Below, piece after piece: positions 8,911 to 17,815 of a stretch of 64,000 nt of DNA. Each line of letters opens with the position of its first letter. Position 1 is the stretch's first letter. Source of the stretch: Schaedlerella arabinosiphila (GTDB taxonomy: Bacteria > Bacillota > Clostridia > Lachnospirales > Lachnospiraceae); contig NZ_RHJS01000002.1 in the NCBI RefSeq assembly GCF_003885045.1, forward strand, positions 4,333,302 to 4,397,301. Reading direction: 5' to 3'. The position numbers and the translations under genes were made by a program. The notes beneath the pieces are model-generated. The model was given only the letters and a program-made list of their open reading frames with translations, ran no database searches and was not told the DNA's origin.

Positions 8911-8974
8911 TTTATTCACCTCCATATCCTGTTCCACTTCTTATCATCCCCCACTACAAGCTTGCTCAATATTT

Positions 8975-10910
8975 TTATCTTCTCCACCTCTCCAAAACAT
9001 CATTTAATGTGACTGATTCATCCCTATCAATTTCTTTCCAATCTTCTTTCCAGACATCGTAAACATCAACATTTTTCGATTGAGGCTCTGGATTCGGCTT
9101 TTCTAACTGGACAATTGCTGGTATTGGGCTGGCATCTCCTACCATAAGACATTGTCCCGGTTGTAATGTAGGCAAAATTTCTGCAACTGCATTAGTATTA
9201 TTAGGCAATAAATTCTTTATATAGGACTGATCTGATATATTAGTCAGTCGTAAAGCTATGAAATTATTGCATTGTGCAAAAATCGTGTTCGACACCTCAC
9301 TAGTGTGCTGACCGCATTATATCCGGTAAAACTCCGCAGGATCATTTTTCATCGGCAAGGCGGCTGAATGAGGCGTAGCCGGTAGCTACGTCGATTGAAG
9401 CCAACGCAGTCCGATGGAAAATTAGACAAGGAGGTTTGTTGGAATATAATGCGGCCAGTACACTAGGTCTCTGACTAACCACCATCAAACTAATTCCGTA
9501 TTTTCTTCCCTCTTTAGCAATACGTTCAATGGACTTTCTAGATGCAGCATAATCTACACTTCCACTTCTAGGTACATAATTATGTGCTTCTTCACATACA
9601 ATCATAAATGGAACATCATTTACTTCATTCCTCTCATGTTTCAATTTCGAAAAATGAAAGCAAAAATCAAAAACAATACGCGAAATAAGACTAATTGTAA
9701 TAGATAATACCTCAAATGGCACTCCACTTAAGTCAATAATACTAACATTCGCTTTATTTAAATATCCCAAAAATTGCTTTAATATTTCATCAAAATCATC
9801 TGAAGTATAAACATTTCCGTTTTCTTTTTGTGGTTTCATTAAAAATTCTAATCTTCGGTCATTAATTTTGTTATCTAATCTGGAAATGAATCTGTTAAAT
9901 TCTCCATTAAACGGTCCATTAGATGCTTTAGAAGCAGCAGCTGTTGAAGTTGGAATAAATGTATATCTTTTTTCAAAATATCGCTTCCTATCACGAATTG
10001 CCTCCTGTTCTTTTTTATCATTAATCATTTTCGGAACCTGTTCTTCATTAGCAATTTTACTTATAACTTCATCATTCATATTGCTAATGTAATTGTATAC
10101 TTCTTCTATACTGAAATAAACAGGAGTATCATATGTTACTTTCGATAATGATGGATTATATTTTTCTTTATTCAGAATTACCGCTCGTCTAAACTGTGAA
10201 ATTTGATTATGTGAATTTGATTCATTACTTTCAATAAAAATAGACTCCAATTCTTCACTATTCATTAACCAATATGGCAATTTTAACTTTTCTACATCTA
10301 AATAATTCAGTGAAAATTTTTGTTCATCTGCTAACGTAAACGCAGATTTATATTCCGAATGAATATCAAAAATTATAATATGTGCATTTTTCTGCTGCAT
10401 AATATTTACATTACCTGCTTCTTGTATTCCCACTACTTCCTGCAAAATTTTTGCAACTGTACACGACTTACCAGAGCCTGTGGAACCAACAATACCTATA
10501 TGCTTACTAAAAAAAGTATTTCCATCAATGTTCAATTTAACTTCCTTATTTTGAACCAAATGACCTAAGGGGAAAGAATATTTCTTGTTGTCTTGAAATA
10601 TTTTATCTAATACATCTTGTCCTGCAATATCAACCGGTTCCGTTGGTGATGGTAATAATGTGCTACCCGGCGAAAAACCATTATCATCAATTATTCCTAT
10701 TGGTTCCGCTACCATTATATATTTTTCTTTATTATCATTGTCTGCAATAGCTTTAATTCCTTTTATAGAAGCAATCAAAGATTCATGATTTCCAATAGAA
10801 ATTTGAAGATATTTTCCTATTTTCAAATTATCTTTATTCTTTTCAAAATCTTCAAACTCCATGCGCGTCGTAATTTCTAATGCAGAACTTTCTAATACTT
10901 TACCAATCAT
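8975..10910 (-). pseudogene. herA: HerA-type ATPase, interrupted by a miniature element
   Basis: Two pieces of one gene. The 5' part (10910 to 9467) has the DUF87/HerA ATPase core: Walker A GIVGSTGSGKSCTVAKIL near residue 135, Walker B PFMIVCEEAHNYVP, and the motif MVVSQRPS. The 3' part (9299 to 8975) resumes at EVSNTIFAQCNNFIALRL and runs to RWRR. Removing the 159-base element and one CTAG copy rejoins SQRPS to EVSNT in frame. HerA forms a hexameric DNA translocase and acts with the partner nuclease. Its ATG overlaps the stop of the DUF4297-like gene by 4 bases, a two-gene operon matching the known DUF4297-HerA antiphage arrangement. The insertion adds about 40 foreign residues and a stop, removing the C-terminal fifth. 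Confidence 0.88.
9304..9462. mobile_element. 159-bp miniature inverted-repeat element in herA
   Basis: Inverted ends TGTRCTGRCCGCATTATAT (two mismatches over 19 bases) bound the element. CTAG flanks it at 9300-9303 and 9463-9466, a duplication of the 4-base target in herA (a TA duplication with longer ends is also possible). It encodes no transposase. CTAG fits the YTAR targets of IS5-type transposases, which is a weak hint only. The internal segment around CTGCGTTGGCTTC is shared with the element at 37484-37616 although the ends differ. Confidence 0.9.
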
Positions 10911-12217
10911 ATCTCCACCTCATCCTTTATTCTTAATAAATATTCTATTTGACTAAAGCTATTTACATCTAAAATTTCCCGATTAACATCTCTTGTAGAA
11001 AATGCGTCAGATAAATGCTCCGTTATTTGAAAAATGTCATCCTGTTTATTTCTATTTATAGCCTCAATACATTCTTCATTATCAGAACAAATCTTAATTT
11101 TAAACTGTAACCAGTTTTCACTAACCTTTCTTTCAGGCTTTTTAATAAATGCTTCTGGATAAAAAACACTACCTCTGTATCCTGTTTCCGCTTCTATTCC
11201 CTTCTCATATAATCTGCTTATTAACCCATCCATTTTTTCTTTGTCGTAGCCTAGTATACAGAAAATCGCTGGAATATGTAACTTTGGCTTACAACAATAT
11301 ATGTCGATATAATTTTTTATAAACAGTACTATTTCTTGCTCAAAATTTTCAATTTGCGTGGGTTCAAAAACAAAACACCGCTTTCTATAATTCACATTCA
11401 AACTTTTCCCCAATTGTTTTCTTCTGCTAATTAAGAGTTCCTTATAATTTGATAACTCTCTTGTCCATCTTGAAATAGCTGTTTTTCTTATACCTTTTAA
11501 CTCTTCCAACAATTCCTTTTTTGTTATGTTTCTATCTTCGTCTTCTTTCAAAATACTTAATGATGCTATTTTCTGTATTGCATTTGGAAAAGCAATGTCA
11601 TTTACATCATCTTGAGAAAAACCACTCTGGCATAACAACATTTTATTTTCTTCTTCCAATTCATAATATTCTCTCCCCACAACAAAACGAAATCTATTAT
11701 TAAGGAAATCATCAATATCACACAAAACTTCCAACTCATTGGCAATGAAATACTGCCTAATTTTTTCTTTTTCCTCTTTTGTTTTTCTTTCTTTTCGTAC
11801 TAGATTTTTAATTTCTGGATTTTCTATTTTCTTTATATGTGCAATATAATCACATATATATTCTATATTTTTACTATTCAGCATCTCATTTAATTCATTT
11901 TTTGAAACTGCTTTCTCTCCTAATTGCTCAGATGGGAAAAACGCATACAAAACAAATGAGATATTATTTCCATCAGAATTTGTATATGTCTTTAACATTT
12001 GCAATATAGGCTTACTCACCTTTGACCATTGAAATTTTTCAACTTCCTCATGATACTTACATTGGATAGCCGTAATATTTTCCTCATTAATCCTATCAAT
12101 ATCTTCGATTATTCCTTCGATTTTTACAATTTCATTTGTTGATTTTAATATTTCATTCAACGACAAATTAAACTGATACATAAATCCTTTAATTGTTGAA
12201 TCAGCTATTCTTCCCAT
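10907..12217 (-). CDS. DUF4297/Cap4-like nuclease, partner of HerA
   Basis: A 436-residue protein. Near the N-terminus it has the pattern of DUF4297/Cap4-like PD-(D/E)xK nucleases: GFMYQFNLSL, then VKIEGIIEDIDRI and ITAIQCKYHEE, which supply the likely E, D and Q-x-K metal-site residues. The rest is helical, with no other domain I recognise. Start chosen at 12217, just past the stop of the rlmD fragment, with AAGG about 8 bases upstream. With herA it forms the DUF4297-HerA type of antiphage module, in which the translocase and nuclease assemble into one complex. It is intact itself, but the partner is broken, so the pair is probably not functional. Very AT-rich. Confidence 0.65.
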   Translation of the reverse strand: MGRIADSTIKGFMYQFNLSLNEILKSTNEIVKIEGIIEDIDRINEENITAIQCKYHEEVEKFQWSKVSKPILQMLKTYTNSDGNNISFVLYAFFPSEQLGEKAVSKNELNEMLNSKNIEYICDYIAHIKKIENPEIKNLVRKERKTKEEKEKIRQYFIANELEVLCDIDDFLNNRFRFVVGREYYELEEENKMLLCQSGFSQDDVNDIAFPNAIQKIASLSILKEDEDRNITKKELLEELKGIRKTAISRWTRELSNYKELLISRRKQLGKSLNVNYRKRCFVFEPTQIENFEQEIVLFIKNYIDIYCCKPKLHIPAIFCILGYDKEKMDGLISRLYEKGIEAETGYRGSVFYPEAFIKKPERKVSENWLQFKIKICSDNEECIEAINRNKQDDIFQITEHLSDAFSTRDVNREILDVNSFSQIEYLLRIKDEVEI

Positions 12218-12221
12218 CAAT

Positions 12222-12596
12222 TTACCTTCTTTTATAATCGCTTCTTTTAGTAATTCCAAAATACTTCAAAGCATCTTTTATCGCTTCCGCTTTCTCCGCT
12301 GTCGGGTGTTTCCTCGGCTGTTTCAATTCTTCTACCGCATTAGGGGCATCATGCATCGGCAATCCTAACTCCCTTTTTACCTTTGCAATATATGCGGTAT
12401 GTACTTTGAAGCCATACTTCGCTTCTATGTACTCCTTAATCATCTTGTATGTAACCCGCTCTTTCGGCTTGTACGCTTCGGCTCTCTTGGCAATATTATC
12501 AAGCGGCACTTTGCCCTCACCCTCGCCAAACTCCACTTTTACGTTGATTACACTGTCGGTTTTTTTGTGGGAAAGCATTACTACCGTCTCAACATG
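12222..12596 (-). pseudogene. Orphan rlmD 3'-end fragment, copy 2 (attachment scar)
   Basis: Encodes HVETVVMLSHKKTDSVI... to ...DALKYFGI, then reads into new sequence (TKRSDYKRR) before stopping. It is nearly identical to copy 1 up to CATGTTGAG at its 5' border and loses the natural stop at its 3' border. It aligns in protein with the C-terminal extension of the intact RlmD (17816-18130), but only distantly. It marks a former rlmD 3' end displaced by insertion of the block between 12.6 and 17.8 kb. Confidence 0.8.
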
Positions 12597-12629
12597 ATTA
12601 TCGTTGTCCAAACCAAATCACATACCTTT

Positions 12630-13634
12630 TTATTTCTTATCTGTCTTTTGTTCCAATAGTTTTATAGAGTTCAAATAATCTTCTTCTACATCACTGATGG
12701 TTCTTGCTTTATACTTTTTATATTCATCTGTCGCCTTATCAACAGCTTGCTTATGAGAAATATTTCCATTTCCCTGTAACAACTGTTCTCCACTCATTGT
12801 AAGTATACGATCCAGATGTTCTGCCCAATCCCTCATAGTCATTACCTGTTCACGTTCTGCCTGACGTTCTGCAAAATCCAAATACCCAGACACAAGCTGC
12901 CCCATTGCCCGAAGTTCCTTTTCACTCAAATAATTCTTGGCTATAACAGCTTCTTTCAAAGTTGGTTGATTTCCCACAAATGTTGTAAGCCCCATGAAAT
13001 CTTTTTCAGCATCTGCCCGTGTATAAATAACCTCAGCTGCCGTTTGTCCATGAATGGCATAATGAATTTTGTTCTGTACTTTTTTAAAGAATAAAATAGA
13101 TATTTCTGCTTTTGGGTCGTAATCAATACTGGTAGCGTAAATTTCCAAAACTTGTCTATAAAATACTTTTTCAGAAGCACGTATGTCTCTGATTCGTTCA
13201 AGTAATTCTTTAAAATAGCCACCGCCCCCCAGATTTTTCAACCGTTCATCATCCAGTGCAAAACCTTTTCGCATATATTCTTTCAATACATTGAGCGCCC
13301 AAATTCTGAACTGCGTACCACGCTTGGATTTCACACGATAACCCACAGAAATAATGACGTCCAAATTATAATAATCAACCTGATATGTTTTTCCATCTGC
13401 CGCAGTTGTTGCAAAATTTGCAACAACTGATTCTCTCACTAGCTCTCCTTCAGAAAAGACGTTTTTTATATGCCTCGAAATCGTTGATTTGTCTCTTTGG
13501 AATAATTCAGCCATCTGGTCAATGGATAACCATACGGTATCTTCATCAAAAGTCGTTTCGATTTTTGTTAAACCATCTTCTGTTGTATAAATGATGATGT
13601 TCGATTTCTGCTCCATAGTCTCCCAGTTATTCAC
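12630..13634 (-). CDS. RhuM-family protein
   Basis: A 334-residue protein of the RhuM (virulence RhuM) family. It has the DNA-binding-like N-terminus VWLSIDQMAELFQRDKSTI (about residues 32-52), followed by the conserved core YYNLDVIISVGYRVKSKRGT and LKEYMRKGFALDDERLKN. A GTG start at 13634 is used with GGGG upstream; ATG at 13616 is an alternative. RhuM genes are typical of genomic islands and often lie beside restriction or defence genes, but the biochemical role is unknown. It ends 33 bases before the rlmD fragment and is transcribed with the same orientation as the DUF262 gene, separated by 142 AT-rich bases. Confidence 0.85.
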   Translation of the reverse strand: MNNWETMEQKSNIIIYTTEDGLTKIETTFDEDTVWLSIDQMAELFQRDKSTISRHIKNVFSEGELVRESVVANFATTAADGKTYQVDYYNLDVIISVGYRVKSKRGTQFRIWALNVLKEYMRKGFALDDERLKNLGGGGYFKELLERIRDIRASEKVFYRQVLEIYATSIDYDPKAEISILFFKKVQNKIHYAIHGQTAAEVIYTRADAEKDFMGLTTFVGNQPTLKEAVIAKNYLSEKELRAMGQLVSGYLDFAERQAEREQVMTMRDWAEHLDRILTMSGEQLLQGNGNISHKQAVDKATDEYKKYKARTISDVEEDYLNSIKLLEQKTDKK

Positions 13635-13776
13635 CTATACACCCCATTTCTAAATTATACAACACTCGTTACACTTTTATCATATAATTACTTCTCTGTG
13701 TCTTTCGTACTCTAATATTTATGCAATTAGCAATATCAAAGATTGTACTCTTTCAATATAGTAATTTAATATAAAC

Positions 13777-16089
13777 TTACTTTAATTCATTTAAAAACTT
13801 TTCTGTTGTATAATCGGCAGGTGTTTTTTGAATAATAGAAAAAATTCTAGATATTCTCTTAAATTCTTCCTGCCTATTATTTTGAAGTTCTTCTACAGAA
13901 ATCTCAAAAAGAATTGCCCATAAAAAATAAAAATTTTGATCTGTCTTATATTGAATTCCTTTATTTGAATGATTAAATAAGGCTCTCAATTGTTCGGGAT
14001 TATTCTCTATCAACATTAATATTTTATCAACAAAAATTTCTACATTTTCCAATGCCTTCACAAAAACTTTTGGATTGCTATTTGATAAATCACTTAATGT
14101 TTTTGTAACATTATCTTTGCTCATTATTCTGGCACACATTCTATCATTTCGTTTATATATATTTAAAACATTTATAATTTCTGTGTGGGGCTGATTCATC
14201 CTATAATCAATATATGCTAAAGAAGTTATTAATTCTTCAAGTTTCATTCGAGTATCTCTACCTCTAAAAACCTTCTTTTCATATCTGATAGCTATCTCTT
14301 TTACCTTAATAACTATATCTTTATCTATATATGCGTTCCACATTTCAAAAGTATTTTCTTTAATCGGATAAGGTTTTGTATTTAATCTTAGAAACAAGTC
14401 TATCTGACTAAAATCTGGATTTTGTTCCGAATCTATTTCTATTATATCCATAGGAAATTCTAAAATCTTTTCTTCAAATTCATCGTCTATTGTATCTATC
14501 GTTTTCCCATTTAATTCGGACAGAATTTTTAATTTAGATAGCTTAAACTTATCCTTATCAGAACATACACTTTCTCCACGTTCATTTATATATGTCTTTC
14601 CCAAAAAACCTAAAATTGTAAGTAAACGCTGTTGTCCATCTACAACTTCCTTTATCCTATCCTTTTTTTTATAAATAAAAAGTGGAGGAATATTGATTCC
14701 CAACAAAATACTTTCCATCAGATATGAGGCCTTTTGTAAATTTTTCACCTCTGATCTCTGATAATCTGGTCTAATTAAAAATCTAGATTTTTTCATATCA
14801 GAAATAATGTCCTCAATCGTTAAAGTTTCTGGTAAGGGTTTATTAATTTTATAATGTGAAATTTGATCTTTTTCACTTCTGCTTTCCATCATCTCTGAAA
14901 AAGCTTCTGAATTCTTTATATACTTTTGATAATCAATTTTAAATATATCTTGAAATATATTGGCTATAAATCTATATCTGTTATTGATTGCCGAATAATA
15001 ATGACTGCCTGTAGACTCAAAAATTTGTTCTACACTTCTTTGTGGATTATTTATTATATTATCCCATAATTTATGATTTCCACTGGCATTACTTATATAA
15101 TCAAAAACCAGTTCAATTTTATTGTCTTCAATTTCTCCTCCATTTTGTAATACAATACTTATAGCCCAATAAAGCACCTCATAAAATAATTTGCTATCAT
15201 ATAGATAATTGTTTCGTTCTTTACATACAGAATTGAATTTCGATATACAATTAATAACAGTCTCAAATTCTTCCATTATCTCTTCTGCGCTTTTATTTTC
15301 TAATATAAAATAATAGTATTTACAAATTATATCAGCTTTTGAACTCCCTTTCGAATAACTAAATATAGGAACAAAGGGAAGTGTTACTAAATTTCTTATT
15401 AACGAAACTATAATATTTACTTTATCCCGTTTACTTGCTTTTTTCTTGCTTCTGGGAAGAATAATTTCACACAAAAAATTATAAAGTCCAGTATTATTAT
15501 ATATTTTACTATATAATAAGTTCGACAACTTATCATTAATATAAGCAGCTCTATCAATATCATATTTTTGTAATGGTGTAATTCCCGAATTATATCGTCT
15601 AAATATTTCTTTTTTTATTTTTTCTTCTTTTTCTTCATCCAATTTAGGTTCATCAACTACGTTAAATTGCAAAATACGAATTCTAGTATCTTCAAATAAT
15701 TCTTTTGTGTCTGAATCTAATTGACTGTATCTTTTTCCAGCAAGAACCTTTAAACTATGTAATCCTTTGTCTTTTAAAACAAGTTTATCCTCCAAAAAAC
15801 GTTTTATAGTTTCATATCGCTGTCTTCCATCAATCACCTCATTCTTATCTTTAGTTTGAAATAAGACAAGCGGCGGAATTTCCGTTCCCAGCAAAATACT
15901 CTCTATAAAATATGTAGCTTTCTCCTCATCCCAAACATAATTCCTCTGAAAATACGGCTTATAATTTATTTTTCCTGCATACCTTTGATTCAGAAAAATA
16001 GACGAAACTTTTTTTACTATATTATCTATTTTTAGTTTTTCTTTAAAAATATCCATTATATCTGAATAATCTAACTGTATATTCGACAT
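13777..16089 (-). CDS. Double-DUF262 protein without visible HNH domain
   Basis: A 770-residue protein with two DUF262 (GmrS N-terminal, ParB/sulfiredoxin-like) modules. Module 1, about residues 30-110, shows YFQRNYVWDEEKATYFIES and EVIDGRQRYETI. Module 2, about residues 435-530, shows IRPDYQRSEVKNL and EVVDGQQRLLTILGF. These DGxQR boxes bind or hydrolyse nucleotide in GmrS-type restriction enzymes. Unlike GmrSD there is no DUF1524 His-Asn-His motif; the C-terminal 200 residues are helical. Start at 16089 with AAGGAGG upstream. It lies 32 bases after the methyltransferase-like gene and is probably co-transcribed. Very AT-rich. A defence role is inferred from family and island context. Confidence 0.8.
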   Translation of the reverse strand: MSNIQLDYSDIMDIFKEKLKIDNIVKKVSSIFLNQRYAGKINYKPYFQRNYVWDEEKATYFIESILLGTEIPPLVLFQTKDKNEVIDGRQRYETIKRFLEDKLVLKDKGLHSLKVLAGKRYSQLDSDTKELFEDTRIRILQFNVVDEPKLDEEKEEKIKKEIFRRYNSGITPLQKYDIDRAAYINDKLSNLLYSKIYNNTGLYNFLCEIILPRSKKKASKRDKVNIIVSLIRNLVTLPFVPIFSYSKGSSKADIICKYYYFILENKSAEEIMEEFETVINCISKFNSVCKERNNYLYDSKLFYEVLYWAISIVLQNGGEIEDNKIELVFDYISNASGNHKLWDNIINNPQRSVEQIFESTGSHYYSAINNRYRFIANIFQDIFKIDYQKYIKNSEAFSEMMESRSEKDQISHYKINKPLPETLTIEDIISDMKKSRFLIRPDYQRSEVKNLQKASYLMESILLGINIPPLFIYKKKDRIKEVVDGQQRLLTILGFLGKTYINERGESVCSDKDKFKLSKLKILSELNGKTIDTIDDEFEEKILEFPMDIIEIDSEQNPDFSQIDLFLRLNTKPYPIKENTFEMWNAYIDKDIVIKVKEIAIRYEKKVFRGRDTRMKLEELITSLAYIDYRMNQPHTEIINVLNIYKRNDRMCARIMSKDNVTKTLSDLSNSNPKVFVKALENVEIFVDKILMLIENNPEQLRALFNHSNKGIQYKTDQNFYFLWAILFEISVEELQNNRQEEFKRISRIFSIIQKTPADYTTEKFLNELK

Positions 16090-16121
16090 TGTAAATTTCC
16101 TCCTTAGTCTCAATTTAAATA

Positions 16122-17702
16122 TTAAGTCACTTTTACTCTATCCTGCAACTTTTTACTTGAAAACTGTTCTACAGTATTTGAAACAATAGATCCTTGAAAA
16201 AAAAATTCATTATTATAATTTTGTCTCATTTTTACCAGTCCGTCTAATGCAAAACGAAAAACATACTGCCATGACATATTTTCAAAAGATGATACAATTT
16301 GATGAAATCCTGGTAACCATTCATAAATATATCTGCATTCATCATATACCGTAACATCTGTAAACATACAATTCGTCTTTGCAATATATTGAAATCGTTT
16401 GTTGTGTAAAATGTTATTATGCATTGGATATGATAACTGATTAAGAACAATATCAAAAAACAAATTACTATGAGGTTTATCAAGAAATTGGTATAAATTT
16501 CTATCTGAATCAAAATATTCTTTTATATTTTGTACATCTTCCTTTAATTTAATTTTTCCGTTTCTCAGCAAAACAATTATTTTTAATCCCTTTAGTAATA
16601 ACTCATAGCTTCCAATCTCTCCCAAAAAGCATTGGCTCTTCTCTCCTAATAAACCACACTGTAATAGCTTTCTTGCAGTAAAGAAATACTTAGCCACAGA
16701 ATTCCCATTCGATATATTCATAAACTCCTCATCATCTTTATTTATATCTGTTAAGTCAAATAGTTGATTTAAGTATGGGTTTTGTGCAATCCTTTGTAAT
16801 GGTATAATAACTGCTGGTATATCGCGCAATATTGCAGATAAAAATTCGCCATAATATAATTCAAAATTCTCGGTTACTTCCTCTAAAACTTCATGATATT
16901 CCAGATTACTTATCCCATTTTCATCTATTTTTACTTCTAATGATGGATACTTCTTAAAAAATAAGTAGTGAGATACTATCTCATAATAATCATCTACAGA
17001 TTCCTTCATAATATCTGGCATAGCAAAATTTGTTATTATAACTCCCGGAGAATTCAAACGGTGATTTTGACATATTGTTGACACACACCTCAATCCATGT
17101 TGTGTGGATGGGATACTTCCGCAAGCATCTATGTATATAATATCAAATTTTTTTGGGGTCTGTTGAAAAAAAGTTTCTATATTCTGTTTTAAGATTCTTG
17201 GTTGTGGATATTCCCCTTGCTCATAAGTTGCAATTGCTTTTTTATATACTTGATTATTTGACTCAAATCCCCAAATATTTTGAGGAAGTATACCAAGATT
17301 AATCAGTTCCTGAAAATCATTGTCTGGCTCTGGGCCACTCAAAAAACAAACCATTAAGTCTTCTGGTCTTTTTGTTTCCACAAAAGAATCATGTAATTTT
17401 TCCCAATTTGTTATATACGAAACATTAATTTTTTGCGCCTCTGCTTTATTCTGGCTTATGTCTTCTGATAAAGTAAAATAATCATATAATCTACGCACAT
17501 AATTTCTTTCAACACAACATGACTGCCCTCTTTTAGAAGTTAAAATCTCTACCGCTTTAAATAGTGCCGAATGTCTTACATTTTGCTTCGTATATTGATT
17601 ATATTTATAATGTTCTTTCGTATTGACCCACTCCTTTACAAATTTATTCAAAATTAAGTTTTTCTCCACCCAGTAGCACAAATGCCAACTCATATCACGC
17701 AA
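16122..17702 (-). CDS. Unrecognised Rossmann/methyltransferase-like partner of the DUF262 protein
   Basis: A 526-residue protein that I cannot assign. Residues about 115-190 look like a class I nucleotide/SAM-binding fold: MVCFLSGPEPDNDF as the glycine-poor first loop, IWGFESNNQVYKKA ending in an acidic residue, ILKQNIETFF, and FDIIYIDACGSIPS as the fourth strand. There is no DPPY or NPPY motif, so an adenine methyltransferase is unlikely. The C-terminal half is helical and rich in aromatic residues. The start is uncertain: TTG at 17702 or ATG at 17693, neither with a good ribosome site, because the 5' end is fused to a remnant of an ICE gene (17701-17735). It precedes the double-DUF262 gene by 32 bases. 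Confidence 0.55.
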   Translation of the reverse strand: MRDMSWHLCYWVEKNLILNKFVKEWVNTKEHYKYNQYTKQNVRHSALFKAVEILTSKRGQSCCVERNYVRRLYDYFTLSEDISQNKAEAQKINVSYITNWEKLHDSFVETKRPEDLMVCFLSGPEPDNDFQELINLGILPQNIWGFESNNQVYKKAIATYEQGEYPQPRILKQNIETFFQQTPKKFDIIYIDACGSIPSTQHGLRCVSTICQNHRLNSPGVIITNFAMPDIMKESVDDYYEIVSHYLFFKKYPSLEVKIDENGISNLEYHEVLEEVTENFELYYGEFLSAILRDIPAVIIPLQRIAQNPYLNQLFDLTDINKDDEEFMNISNGNSVAKYFFTARKLLQCGLLGEKSQCFLGEIGSYELLLKGLKIIVLLRNGKIKLKEDVQNIKEYFDSDRNLYQFLDKPHSNLFFDIVLNQLSYPMHNNILHNKRFQYIAKTNCMFTDVTVYDECRYIYEWLPGFHQIVSSFENMSWQYVFRFALDGLVKMRQNYNNEFFFQGSIVSNTVEQFSSKKLQDRVKVT

Positions 17703-17735
17703 ATAATTTTTCTTTTATAAAGCCACCGTCCTTTT
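17701..17735. repeat. Element-end remnant beside intact rlmD
   Basis: Matches 7272-7312 (leader and first codons of the small ICE gene), with a 6-base gap that removes the start codon. It lies about 80 bases beyond the rlmD stop, as the full copy does beyond rlmD fragment 1. Confidence 0.7.
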
Positions 17736-17815
17736 ATAGTTTCCTTACTAAGAAACTGGCGGTAACACTCAAAGGTATAAATCAAAGAAAAACCCCCACC
17801 ATTCCTAATCTACCA

